Positions 8,622-17,323 of a DNA stretch of 64,000 bases are shown here, in pieces. The position numbers were made by a program, and so were the translations under genes. The DNA is taken from positions 1 to 64,000 of the forward strand of contig NZ_JACHWP010000004.1 in the NCBI RefSeq assembly GCF_014191425.1, read 5' to 3'. This stretch comes from Helcobacillus massiliensis (lineage in GTDB: Bacteria; Actinomycetota; Actinomycetes; Actinomycetales; Dermabacteraceae). The notes below the pieces were generated by a model. It was not told the DNA's origin and did no database searches. It saw nothing but the letters and a program-made list of their open reading frames with translations. Position 1 is the stretch's first letter; every line of letters begins with the position of its first letter.

Positions 8622-10061
8622 ATGATCCTCGAACGCTTCGGCGACGATGACCTCTCACAGGTGAGCTACCTCGTCGGCTGCCCCGCCGCCGGCGACGCGA
8701 TCGTCATCGACCCTCGCCGCGACATCCAGGTCTACCTCGACCGCGCCGACGCCCTCGGCGTGCGCATCACCGCCGTGACCGAGACCCACATCCACGCCGA
8801 CTACCTCTCCGGCACCCGCGAACTCGCCGCCGCCACCGGCGCCCGCATCTTCCTCTCCGGGGAGGGCGGCACCGACTGGGCCTACGGGTACGACGCCACC
8901 CTCCTCCACAGCGGCGACGACATCCAGATCGGCTCCCTCACGATCGAAGCGGTGCACACGCCCGGCCACACCCCCGAGCACCTCATGTTCCTCGTGGCCG
9001 ACGGATCCCGCACCACCGACGTGGACGGCGTCGGCGAGGTCGGCTACGCCTTCACCGGTGACTTCGTGTTCGTCGGCGACCTCGGCCGTCCCGACCTGCT
9101 CGATGAGGTCGCCGGCGGCACCGACACCCGCTACGAGGGCGCGCGGCAGCTCTTCGATTCGCTGCGTGAGCACTTCCTGCCGCTGGAGGACTACGTGCAG
9201 GTGCTGCCCGCGCACGGCGCCGGGTCCGCGTGCGGCAAGGCGATGAGCGCGGTTCCCACGACTACCGTCGGCTACGAGCGCGAGTTCGCCTGGTGGGTTC
9301 CGTACGTGCGGATGGGTGACCTCGAGGGCTTCACCGACCAGCTGCTGAACGGCCAGCCCGACGCGCACGCCTACTTCTCCCGCATGAAGCGCCAGAACCG
9401 TCAGGGCCCCGCGATCCTGGGGGAGCGGCCCGGGCTCGCGGAGTTCTCCGGCGGGGCGGCGCAGGCGGCACTGGCCGACGGGTCCCACGTCCTCATCGAT
9501 GCGCGCGGCCTCGACGACATCGCCGAGGGGGTGGCCGACGGGTCCCTCACCATCCCGGCGCCCCGCAGGCTCGCCAGCTTCGGCGCCTGGGCGGTGGACC
9601 CGGAGACCGACTCCGCGGGCATCATCCTGCTCGCCGCCAGTGAGGAGAAGGCGCAGCGGATGGCGGACCACCTGGTGCGGGTCGGCATCGATCGAGTGGT
9701 CGGGTTCATCCGCTGCCTCGACGGCATCGAGCTGCACTCCCCGGCATCCGTCGGCCCCGAGGAGCTGGACGGGTTCGGGCACGACATGCTGCTGGATGTG
9801 CGGCAGAAGGCGGAGTTCGCGCGCGGAACCATCCCGGGGGCGCAGCAGCTGAGCGCGGGCCGGGTGCTGTGGGACCGGTGCGAGCTGCGGCAGGGCCGGA
9901 TCGTGGTGTTCTGCCAATCGGGGGTGCGCAGTGCGGTGGCGGCGAGCGTGCTGCGCCGGGCCGGGCTGGACGTTGTTGAGCTGACGGGCGGATTCGCCCG
10001 CTATTGTGAGGCCACCGCGGAGCGCCGAGCTGAGAAGCCCCAGCTCACGAGCGCTCCCTGA
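8622..10061 (+). CDS. MBL-fold persulfide dioxygenase-like protein with rhodanese domains (CstB-like)
   Basis: 479 residues. The N-terminal half is a metallo-beta-lactamase fold of the ETHE1/persulfide dioxygenase group: THIHADYLSG metal ligands, HTPGHTPEHL, and FTGDFVFVGDLGRPDLL. The middle (about residues 265-345) looks like a degenerate rhodanese domain without a Cys loop. The C-terminal rhodanese (about 385-470) has an active-site Cys in VFCQSGVRSA. This dioxygenase/dead rhodanese/active rhodanese order matches S. aureus CstB, which oxidises persulfides to thiosulfate. It probably acts in the cytosol in sulfide or persulfide detoxification. The ribosome-binding site is AGGAAGGA. A PfpI-family gene follows after 23 bases, suggesting a two-gene stress operon. 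Confidence 0.85.
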   Translation: MILERFGDDDLSQVSYLVGCPAAGDAIVIDPRRDIQVYLDRADALGVRITAVTETHIHADYLSGTRELAAATGARIFLSGEGGTDWAYGYDATLLHSGDDIQIGSLTIEAVHTPGHTPEHLMFLVADGSRTTDVDGVGEVGYAFTGDFVFVGDLGRPDLLDEVAGGTDTRYEGARQLFDSLREHFLPLEDYVQVLPAHGAGSACGKAMSAVPTTTVGYEREFAWWVPYVRMGDLEGFTDQLLNGQPDAHAYFSRMKRQNRQGPAILGERPGLAEFSGGAAQAALADGSHVLIDARGLDDIAEGVADGSLTIPAPRRLASFGAWAVDPETDSAGIILLAASEEKAQRMADHLVRVGIDRVVGFIRCLDGIELHSPASVGPEELDGFGHDMLLDVRQKAEFARGTIPGAQQLSAGRVLWDRCELRQGRIVVFCQSGVRSAVAASVLRRAGLDVVELTGGFARYCEATAERRAEKPQLTSAP

Positions 10062-10084
10062 AACCCATCGAAAGGAGAACGTCG

Positions 10085-10621
10085 ATGACTGTCACCGATA
10101 AGAAGGTCGCATTCCTCCTCACCCGCGGGGTGGAGCAGATCGAGCTCACCAGCCCCCGCAAGGCCCTCGACGACGCCGGCGCCACCACCGTGATCGTGTC
10201 GCCGTCGGAGGGAACGCTGCAGGCGATGGAAGGCGATTGGGAACATGCCGACACCTTCGATGTGGATGTGCCCGTCGGCGAGGCGAACGCGGATGACTAC
10301 GACATGCTGGTGCTGCCCGGCGGCACCCTCAACGCCGACGCGCTCCGCCTCGACGAGGACGCCGTCGCGCTCGTGAAGGCATTCTTCGACGCGGACAAGC
10401 CGGTCGCGGCGATCTGCCACGCCCCGTGGATCCTCGCTCAGGCGGACCTCGCCCGCGGCCGCCGTCTCACCAGCTTCGCCTCCACGAAGGTGGACCTGGT
10501 CAACGCCGGTGCGGCCTGGGAGGACAGTGAGGTCGTGGTGGACGGCAACCTCATCACCTCCCGCAGCCCGGGCGACCTCGAGGCGTTCAACCGCGAGATC
10601 CTCAAGGCCCTCGGCGCCTGA
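10085..10621 (+). CDS. DJ-1/PfpI family protein
   Basis: 178 residues, the usual length for PfpI/YhbO-type class I glutamine-amidotransferase-like proteins. The nucleophile elbow AICHAPWIL carries the reactive Cys followed by His. DMLVLPGG and the C-terminal ITSRSPGDLEAFN are also typical. Members are reported as deglycases, chaperones or peptidases, and the exact activity cannot be assigned. The AAGGAG ribosome-binding site and 23-base spacing from the persulfide dioxygenase gene suggest cotranscription in response to thiol or electrophile stress. Confidence 0.88.
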   Translation: MTVTDKKVAFLLTRGVEQIELTSPRKALDDAGATTVIVSPSEGTLQAMEGDWEHADTFDVDVPVGEANADDYDMLVLPGGTLNADALRLDEDAVALVKAFFDADKPVAAICHAPWILAQADLARGRRLTSFASTKVDLVNAGAAWEDSEVVVDGNLITSRSPGDLEAFNREILKALGA

Positions 10622-10638
10622 CACCACCGCCGCGCCGC

Positions 10639-10975
10639 TCAGTCCTTCGTCCAGATCCTCGTGTTCAGGTCGAAGTCCTGCACGAGCCGCAGGAACCGCA
10701 CCATGTCCCGGTAGATCTGCTCGGTCGCGGCGCGGATGTCTCCGTTCGTCGGGTCGAGGCTGAACCGGTCCGTGTCCACACCCACGGCGATGTTCATCCG
10801 GTTGTCGGTGAACGACACCGCGACCGCATCAGACCCCGCCTCGGCCACGAAAGCGTTCAGCGCCTCGATGAGCTGCGGCGTCACCAGATAGCGCGCCTCC
10901 GCCTGGTCGCTGGTCCAGCCGTCCACACCGTCGGGCGTCTGCGTGCCGACCAGCCGCATCGGTTCAAGCCCCGCC
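10639..10975 (-). pseudogene. DUF3137-like protein, C-terminal fragment
   Basis: Minus-strand frame ending at 10639. Its last 85 or so residues (EARYLVTPQLIEALNAF, SDAVAVSFTDNRMNIAVGV, IYRDMVRFLRLVQDFDL) look like the C-terminal end of DUF3137 proteins, which have two N-terminal membrane helices and are normally several times longer. Upstream of about 10975 the frame runs into the antisense of an unrelated nuclease gene, so the first part of the gene is missing. The boundary is approximate (10955-10985). It has no plausible start or ribosome-binding site and is presumably nonfunctional. Confidence 0.65.
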
Positions 10976-12625
10976 CCGTCGGCCTCCGAAGCGATCTTCG
11001 TGTACACCGGCAAGACCCAGACCACCGTCGCCGTGGGCGACGAAGTGCAGGTCACCGGCACCGCCGACGAATACCGCGGCCGCACCCAGATCTCCGGCAA
11101 GATCGAAGTGACCCCGCTGAACGAAGGCCTCGAACCCGTCCGCCCGCTCACCATGGACTGGGCCTCCACCGACGGGAAGCGCGAGAACCTCGAGTCGATG
11201 CTGTACCTGCCGAACGAGAAGTTCCTCGTCTCCGACGTGTACCCCGTCGGCCGCTACGGCGAGATCGGCCTCGCCTCCGGCAAGCAGCTGCCCACCCAGC
11301 CCACCGACATCGCCCGCCCCACCAGCCCCGAGGCGAAGGCGCAGGCTGAGCGCAACGACGCCATCAGCGTCATCCTCGACGACGGAACCGGCCAGGGCTT
11401 CGCCGCCAGCCCCACCCTCGACCCCCGCCCGGTCCCGTACATCGACCCCGAGGACCCCATCGACGTGGGCGACAGCGCCCACATCACCGAACCCGTCATC
11501 ATCGACTACCGGTACGACACCTGGCGCCTCCAGCCCACCCGCCCCATCACCGACGGCGACGAACCCGCCCGCTTCCACGGCCGCGCCCACCCCGTCCCGA
11601 AGCCCGGAGGGCAGATCAGCATCGCCTCGTTCAACGTCCTGAACTACTTCACCACCACCGGCGATGAACTCGGCTGCAAGGGCGGCAACTACTCCACCGA
11701 CGGCACCAACAACGTCGCCGGGAACCCCTGCGACGTGCGAGGCGTGTTCGACCGCGACGACCTCCACCGCCAGCAGGCGAAGACCGTCGCCGCCATCAAC
11801 CGTCTCGACGCCTCCGTGGTGGGCCTGATGGAGATGGAGAACTCCGCCAAGCTCGGTGAGGGCAAGGACGAAGCGACGAAGAACCTCGTTGCCGCCCTCA
11901 ACAAGGACGCCGGCTACGCGAAATGGGACTACATCGAGATCCCCGACTCCGAGCTGCCGGCGATCGAGGACCAGGACTTCATCACCAACGCGATCATCTA
12001 CCAGCCCGCCGAGGCGCGCCCCACCGGCCACGTGCAGGCCCTCGACGAGGAAGCCGGCGACAACGGCGCCTTCCACAACGCGCGCACTCCCATCGCCGCC
12101 ACCTTCACTGCAGTCAAGAGCGGCAAGAAGGCCGTGCCCACCACCGTGGTCGTGAACCACTTCAAGTCCAAGGGCTCCGCACCGAAGGCCGGCCCGAACA
12201 AGGACCAGGGCGACGGCCAGGGCAACTGGAACGCCGCCCGGATCGAACAGGCGCAGGCCCTCGTGGACTGGACGCCGCAGCTGGTGCGGGACTCCGGCTC
12301 TGCCGACATCGCGATGCTCGGCGACTTCAACTCCTACGCGCAGGAGGACCCGATGCACGTCCTGTACGGCGCGCACTACCGTCCGGCTGCGACCGGCGAG
12401 TTCTCCTACGTGTTCGGCGGGCAGGTCGGCTCGTTGGACCACTTGCTTCTCTCGCCGTCGCTCGCGGCCCGCATGACCGGCGCCGACGTCTGGAACATCA
12501 ACTCGGTGCAGTCGCCGCTGCTGCAGTACGCGCAGTACCGCACGGTGGGGGAGGACTTCTACCGCCCGGATGCGACGGCGTTCTCCGACCACGACCCGTA
12601 CATCGCAGGGTTCCGCGCGAAGTGA
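10976..12625 (+). pseudogene. ExeM/NucH-type extracellular endonuclease, 5'-truncated
   Basis: Homology begins abruptly near base 10985 with SEAIFVYTG, an internal OB-fold-like segment of large secreted ExeM/NucH nucleases. The C-terminal exonuclease/endonuclease/phosphatase domain is intact: IASFNVLNYF, LMEMENSA (catalytic Glu), AMLGDFNSYAQEDP, LDHLLLS and FSDHDPYI. About 547 residues remain, whereas full-length relatives carry a signal peptide and further N-terminal domains. An in-frame GTG at 10943 lies in the antisense of the DUF3137 fragment and is not a credible start. Without export signal or promoter the gene is probably dead. The intact family role is extracellular DNA degradation. 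Confidence 0.78.
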
Positions 12626-12961
12626 GGTGACGGGCCCAGCCTGAGCGCGGGTGCGGGGCGTCGGTGGTCGTGCAAAGGGCGCGAGATGCTGCGGGCGGGT
12701 GCAGCGCCGTACAAAAGTTGGAGCAGATTGCCCGTTCGGCCGCGAAAATGGCCGGATCGGTGGAATTTTGGTCGGAAAGTGCACGCCGCGGCTCGATGGG
12801 CTCGGTCGTGTTGGGCCTGGCCGAACAAGAACCGCGACAGAATCGGCCGTTCGGGCAGTCAGATGCCACTGAGAGGCGGTTTCGTCGCGGAATCTGTCCG
12901 TGAGGCGTGCTGGGTGCTGCAGCTCCGGCGCGGGAACGGCAGAGCCGTTCGGCGTGGAAAC
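12626..12961. other. Non-coding stretch containing a 76-base repeat-like element
   Basis: No credible gene. 12709-12784 spans 76 bases and ends with GGTCGGAAAGTGCAC (12770-12784). That 15-mer forms both arms of the inverted repeat at 59443-59518, which is also 76 bases long. Read on the minus strand, the first 20 bases differ from the left end of the 59443 element at one position. It lies just before the tRNA-Ser terminator. Confidence 0.6.
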
Positions 12962-12962
12962 G

Positions 12963-12996
12963 AGAAGAGCCCCGATCGTGAGATCGGGGCTCTTCT
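12963..12996 (-). terminator. Terminator of tRNA-Ser
   Basis: A perfect 15-bp stem (12963-12977 with 12982-12996) with a GTGA loop, 6 bases beyond the tRNA 3' end on the minus strand. Confidence 0.85.
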
Positions 12997-13002
12997 GCTC
13001 GG

Positions 13003-13088
13003 CGGAGGATGGGGGATTTGAACCCCCGAGGGCTATTAACCCAACACGCGTTCCAGGCGTGCGCACTAGGCCGCTATGCGAATCCTCC
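13003..13088 (-). tRNA. tRNA-Ser (anticodon GGA)
   Basis: 86 bases on the minus strand. The acceptor stem is GGAGGAT/ATCCTCC with discriminator G. The anticodon arm CACGC-CTGGAAC-GCGTG gives anticodon GGA for UCC/UCU codons. A long variable arm typical of class II tRNAs and a T arm with GGTTCAAAT are present. CCA is not encoded. A TAGGAT -10-like box lies upstream on the minus strand at about 13132-13137. Confidence 0.97.
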
Positions 13089-13280
13089 TCGAGCTGTCCG
13101 CGAACACATGTGCTCGCGAGCAGTGGCTTCCATCCTAGCGGACGCTCCCGTTGCCTGCATCCTCAGCCCCCTTGCGGGGGCGAAGGTCACACTCGTGGCG
13201 TGCAGTGCGCGGTGAGCGGCGTCTGGTCACCGGTGAGCGGCCGGCCGCAATGGTCAGCGGTCAGCAGTCACGGCCAGCCG

Positions 13281-13520
13281 TCACCGGTCGGCGGCGTGGG
13301 AACCGTTGAGCGCTGCGTGCCCGTCGGCTTCCTGGTCGCGCCCGACGGAGTCCGCACCGCCGCGGGACTGAGAACGGTCGGCAGGCGCATCAGCCGTGTC
13401 GGGGTTGTGCCGATCAGCGGAGTAGTCCTCATTGCGGATCAGGTTCAGCACGGCGAGGCCGAGGCCGCCCCAGAGCAGGACCATGGACAGAACGAGCAGA
13501 ACAATGGCTCCGGTGCTCAT
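13281..13520 (-). CDS. metS: MetS-like small subunit of NSS methionine/alanine importer
   Basis: 79 residues: one N-terminal transmembrane helix (IVLLVLSMVLLWGGLGLAVL) followed by a charged, disordered tail. Such single-helix proteins are essential partners of MetP in Corynebacterium methionine import. The ATG overlaps the stop codon of the upstream NSS transporter gene by 4 bases (13517-13520), so the two are translationally coupled. The tail is longer than in the roughly 60-residue C. glutamicum MetS. Confidence 0.85.
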   Translation of the reverse strand: MSTGAIVLLVLSMVLLWGGLGLAVLNLIRNEDYSADRHNPDTADAPADRSQSRGGADSVGRDQEADGHAALNGSHAADR

Positions 13521-15361
13521 CGGGCGTCTCCCTTCGCGGCAGTGTCGGTGATGTCGGCATCAGTGCCGGGGTGCGGGGCCCGATGGGTCTGGCCGGTGCC
13601 GAGGTCAGCGGCCGAGGACTCACCTTCGGCCTCCACGGCGATCCCACCGGGGCCCACCTTGTCCGGCTGGGCATGCGATCCGGCGATCACCGCACCGGCG
13701 GGGACGTCCACCGGGTCCGCCTGCCGCACCGCGGCGACATCCGCCCGCAGCTCCTGCGGGTAGCGGTGGCCGTGCGGCGCCTCAAGGCGGGTGTCGGGGA
13801 TCGCGGGATCGGCGATGGGGTCGCCGTCGGAGTCCAGACGGTGCGCGTTGGAGCGCGCGGACCACGGCAACAGGCTCAGCAGCACTGCCACCACCAGGAC
13901 AGCGCCGGCCATGCCCCAGCCGAACGTGTTGACGAACGAGCTGGGCATCCCGTTGTACCCGTTCTTCAGGATGTCGCTGGCATCCAGCCACAGGGTGCTC
14001 AGCAGGATCAGCGGCGCCACGGCCGCCACTGTGATCAGCCAGAAGTTGCCCACGCGGAACGTCCCGTACATGTTCAGGTGGTCGCGCAGGGTGGGCAGGG
14101 CCCTCAGCACGAAGGCGATCAGGAAGGTGCCCACCAGTGCGGCGGTGACGATGCCGAAGGAGTTGATGAACTTGTCCGTCACGTCCAGCAGGTTCAGGCC
14201 GGAGGTGGTGGAGAACAGCAGCACGGAGATCACGGACATCGGGAGCACCACGGCGAGTGTGCCGCTCAGGCGCCCGAGGCCGAGCTTGTCCTGCACTGCC
14301 GCCACGACCACTTCGATGATCGAGATGAGGGAGGTGAAGCCGGCCAGCACGAGGGAGCCGAAGAACAGCACTCCCACCAGCTCACCCATGGGTGCTTCAT
14401 TGATGATCGCGGGGAAGGCGATGAACGCCAGGCCCACACCGGCGGCGGCGACGTCGTTGACGCCCTGGCCGGTGGCAGTCGCCATGAAGCCGAGCGCGGC
14501 GAACACGCCGATGCCGGCGAGCAGTTCGAAGCCGGAGTTGGCGAAGCCCACCACGAGACCGGACCCGGTCAGGTCGGTCTTCTTCTTCAGGTAGGAGGCG
14601 TAGGTGAGCATGATGCCGAACGCGACGGACAGGGAGAAGAAGATCTGTCCGTAGGCGGCGACCCAGACGCTGCCGTTGGTCAGCTCGCTCCAGTCCGGCT
14701 GGAACAGCTGGTTGAGACCCACCTCGGCGCCCTTCAGGGTGACGGCGCGGATCACCAGCACGATGAACATGACGATCAGCAGGGGGATGAACACTGCGGA
14801 GGAGCGCGCGATGCCCTTGTGCACGCCGAGCGCGAGGACCACGGCGACCAGAATCCACACGAGCAGAATGCCGCCGAGCAGCGTCGGCACGAAGTCCCAG
14901 GTGATGGAGGCGGTCTCAGGGGCGTCGGCCTGGGTGAACTCGCCGAAGAACGCGGCGGGGTCCGAGCCCCACTTCTTGGTGAAGGAGAACAGGGTGTACC
15001 AGAGCGACCAGGCGAGGATCGCTGCGTAGTACGCACCGATGACCACGCAGATGAGCACCTGCCACCAGCCGACTGCTTCTGCGCGACGGTTCATGCGGCG
15101 CCACGCCAGCGGTGCGGAGCCGCGCCAGCGGTGGCCGATGGCGTAGTCCACGAACAGCAGGGGGATGCCGGCGGTGAGCAGGGCGATCAGGTAGGGGATC
15201 ATGAACGCGCCGCCGCCGTTGTCGTAGGCGGTGTAGGGGAAGCGCCAGATGTTGCCGAGGCCCACTGCCGAGCCGATGGCCGCGAAGATGAACGCGGTGC
15301 GGCCCGAGAAGGCGCCGCGGTCGGCTGCCTCCGTGGGGGCTGGGGTGGATGGACGTGCCAT
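13517..15361 (-). CDS. metP: NSS family sodium-dependent amino acid transporter (MetP-like)
   Basis: About 614 residues. Neurotransmitter:sodium symporter signature near the N-terminus: GSAVGLGNIWRFPY, then NGGGAFMIPYL. Around twelve membrane helices follow, then a hydrophilic tail rich in Asp/His/Pro. The start at 15361 (MARPSTPAP) is preferred over the longer frame because AGAAGG sits at the right distance. The partner metS overlaps by 4 bases, so together they should import methionine or alanine with sodium. A second sodium-coupled amino acid carrier (AGCS) is encoded upstream but is separated by a hairpin. Confidence 0.9.
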   Translation of the reverse strand: MARPSTPAPTEAADRGAFSGRTAFIFAAIGSAVGLGNIWRFPYTAYDNGGGAFMIPYLIALLTAGIPLLFVDYAIGHRWRGSAPLAWRRMNRRAEAVGWWQVLICVVIGAYYAAILAWSLWYTLFSFTKKWGSDPAAFFGEFTQADAPETASITWDFVPTLLGGILLVWILVAVVLALGVHKGIARSSAVFIPLLIVMFIVLVIRAVTLKGAEVGLNQLFQPDWSELTNGSVWVAAYGQIFFSLSVAFGIMLTYASYLKKKTDLTGSGLVVGFANSGFELLAGIGVFAALGFMATATGQGVNDVAAAGVGLAFIAFPAIINEAPMGELVGVLFFGSLVLAGFTSLISIIEVVVAAVQDKLGLGRLSGTLAVVLPMSVISVLLFSTTSGLNLLDVTDKFINSFGIVTAALVGTFLIAFVLRALPTLRDHLNMYGTFRVGNFWLITVAAVAPLILLSTLWLDASDILKNGYNGMPSSFVNTFGWGMAGAVLVVAVLLSLLPWSARSNAHRLDSDGDPIADPAIPDTRLEAPHGHRYPQELRADVAAVRQADPVDVPAGAVIAGSHAQPDKVGPGGIAVEAEGESSAADLGTGQTHRAPHPGTDADITDTAAKGDAR

Positions 15362-15480
15362 GTCTGCCTTCTGTGGATTGCTGATCAGAGGAATAAGTAT
15401 GCGCAACCCGCCGGTTCGAGACCAGAGTGTTCACATGGTGGGCGGCCGACGGGGGCGGGTTGGTGGCCGACGGGGAAAGT

Positions 15481-15522
15481 GAAGCGCCCGGTCCACTGCG
15501 GGGGCAGTGAGCCGGGCGCTTC
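15481..15522 (-). terminator. Terminator hairpin after the AGCS transporter gene
   Basis: 11-bp outer stem GAAGCGCCCGG/CCGGGCGCTTC (15481-15491 with 15512-15522) and an inner CACTGC/GCAGTG stem. It lies 32 bases beyond the AGCS stop codon. Confidence 0.75.
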
Positions 15523-15553
15523 GATGCTCCGAGCGGAGCTGGTGTGCGGGCCG

Positions 15554-17131
15554 TCAGCGGCGGTCGTCGACCGCGGTGGAGCCGGTCTGCTGGCCGACGG
15601 CTTCGTGGCCGACGGTTTCGCGGTCGGTGATGCCGTCGATGCGGTTCTCCCAGAAGGTCGCACCGGCGATGCCGAGGGCGCGCGGGTCGAAGGTGATGTC
15701 CTCGAACAGCTTGCCGGCCTTCTTCTGGGCGCGGTAGTCCTTCAGTGCCTTGAGGGCCGGGCCCTGCATGATGAGCACTGCGACGATGTTCAGCCAGGCC
15801 ATGCTGCCCACGCCGATGTCGCCGAGGGCCCAGGCTGCGCCCGAGGTGGAGACTGCGCCGTAGATGACGGAGATGCAGATCAGGATGCGCAGGAACCAGA
15901 TGATGCCGCGGCGCACAGCGGGGTTCTTCACGTACCGGTTCATGTAGGTGAAGTTGGTCTCCGCCATGTAGTAGTAGGCGAGCACGGTGGTGAAGCAGAA
16001 CAGGGCGATGGCGATGGCCACGAAGGTGGGGCCGAAGCCGGGCGCCAGGCTGTCCAGACCGGACTGCACGTAGGCGGGGCCGGGCTCCTGGTCGATCGGC
16101 ATGTTCTTGCCGTTGTGCACCACGGCGCCCTCGATCGATTCGTCGCGGTACACGTTGTACGCACCGGTGGAGATGATCATGAACGCCGTCGCGGAGCACA
16201 CGAACAGGGTGTCCACGTAGACCGCGAAGGACTGCACGAAGCCCTGCTTCGCCGGGTGGGACACCTCGGAGGCTGCAGCGGCGTGCGGGCCGGTGCCCTG
16301 ACCGGCCTCGTTCGAGTAGATGCCGCGCTTCACGCCCCAGGCGATGGCGGCGCCGATCATGCCGGAGAACGCAGCCTCGGCGTCGAAGGCGGAGCGGAAG
16401 ATGAGCCCGAAGACCTCGGGGATCTGCTGGAAGTTCACGATCATGACGATGATCGCGGCGAGGATGTAGAGGACGGCCATGAACGGCACAGCCATGCCGG
16501 CGAAGGTGGCGATGCGCTTGATGCCGCCGAACACGATGGCGGCGAGGACGCCTGCCAGGACGATCGCGGAGATCCACGGGCTGATGCCCCAGGCCTGGTC
16601 GACGGCCTGGGAGACGCCGTTGGCCTGCACGCCCGGAAGGAAGAAGCTCATGGCGAGGATGGTGATGATCGCGAAGACGATCGCGTACACCTTGAAGATG
16701 CCGCTGGCTTTGGTGTGGGCGAAGGACTTCTCGATGAAGTAGGCGGGGCCGCCGCGGTACTCACCGGTGTCCTGGTCCTTCTCCTTGTAGATCTGGCCGA
16801 GGGTGGATTCCACGAACGAGGTGGCGGAGCCGAGGAAGGCCACGGCCCACATCCAGAACACGGCACCGGGGCCGCCGAAGGCGATGGCGGTGGCCACGCC
16901 GCCGATGTTGCCCATGCCGACTCGGCCGGCCAGTGACAGCATCAGGGACTGGAACGAGGAGATGCCGTCGGGCGACTTCGCGCCGCGGGCCATCGAGGTG
17001 AACATGTCCGGCAGGTGCAGCACCTGCAGGAACAGGGTCCGGATGGTGAAGTAGAGGCCTGCGAGCAGGCACAGGTAGACCAGGTAGTCCGACCAGATGA
17101 CGTCGTTCAACCAGGAGATGAGTGGTTCCAT
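15554..17131 (-). CDS. Sodium:alanine/glycine symporter (AGCS family)
   Basis: 525 residues with about ten membrane helices. The AGCS signature is present: SLAGRVGMGNIGGVATAI near the N-terminus, EYRGGPAYFIEKSF, and GVKRGIYSNEAGQGT in the centre. These proteins import alanine or glycine with sodium. GGAGG lies at a normal distance before ATG 17131. The gene is monocistronic, bounded downstream by the hairpin at 15481-15522 and divergent upstream from the alpha/beta hydrolase gene. Confidence 0.93.
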   Translation of the reverse strand: MEPLISWLNDVIWSDYLVYLCLLAGLYFTIRTLFLQVLHLPDMFTSMARGAKSPDGISSFQSLMLSLAGRVGMGNIGGVATAIAFGGPGAVFWMWAVAFLGSATSFVESTLGQIYKEKDQDTGEYRGGPAYFIEKSFAHTKASGIFKVYAIVFAIITILAMSFFLPGVQANGVSQAVDQAWGISPWISAIVLAGVLAAIVFGGIKRIATFAGMAVPFMAVLYILAAIIVMIVNFQQIPEVFGLIFRSAFDAEAAFSGMIGAAIAWGVKRGIYSNEAGQGTGPHAAAASEVSHPAKQGFVQSFAVYVDTLFVCSATAFMIISTGAYNVYRDESIEGAVVHNGKNMPIDQEPGPAYVQSGLDSLAPGFGPTFVAIAIALFCFTTVLAYYYMAETNFTYMNRYVKNPAVRRGIIWFLRILICISVIYGAVSTSGAAWALGDIGVGSMAWLNIVAVLIMQGPALKALKDYRAQKKAGKLFEDITFDPRALGIAGATFWENRIDGITDRETVGHEAVGQQTGSTAVDDRR

Positions 17132-17255
17132 TGAGTGTCCTCCGAGGAGAAGGGGGTGCGAGCCAAGACTCCGTTGTGGCTTGGGTCACCCCATAGGGAT
17201 CCCGGCTAGTGTGCCCTGTTCAACAATCTGCGTCCAGCCAGGATTGTCGGCCATG

Positions 17256-17268
17256 GGTAAGTGTTACC
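17256..17268. promoter_or_regulatory. Inverted repeat in divergent intergenic region (candidate operator)
   Basis: GGTAA-GTG-TTACC is a perfect short palindrome between the AGCS gene and the hydrolase gene. A second inverted repeat ACAATC...GATTGT spans about 17222-17249. Both are plausible operators, and no regulator is encoded nearby. Confidence 0.35.
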
Positions 17269-17323
17269 TATTCGTTATCGGTTCGTGATCGCTCCCCAAG
17301 GGCGCGTTGGGACAATCCGCCGC

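Noticed and set aside
13571-16936. 1121-codon plus-strand open frame
   Set aside because: It is antisense to the MetP and AGCS transporter genes, has no recognisable domain, and its Gly/His/Asp-rich composition is what the complement of GC-rich membrane-protein codons produces.
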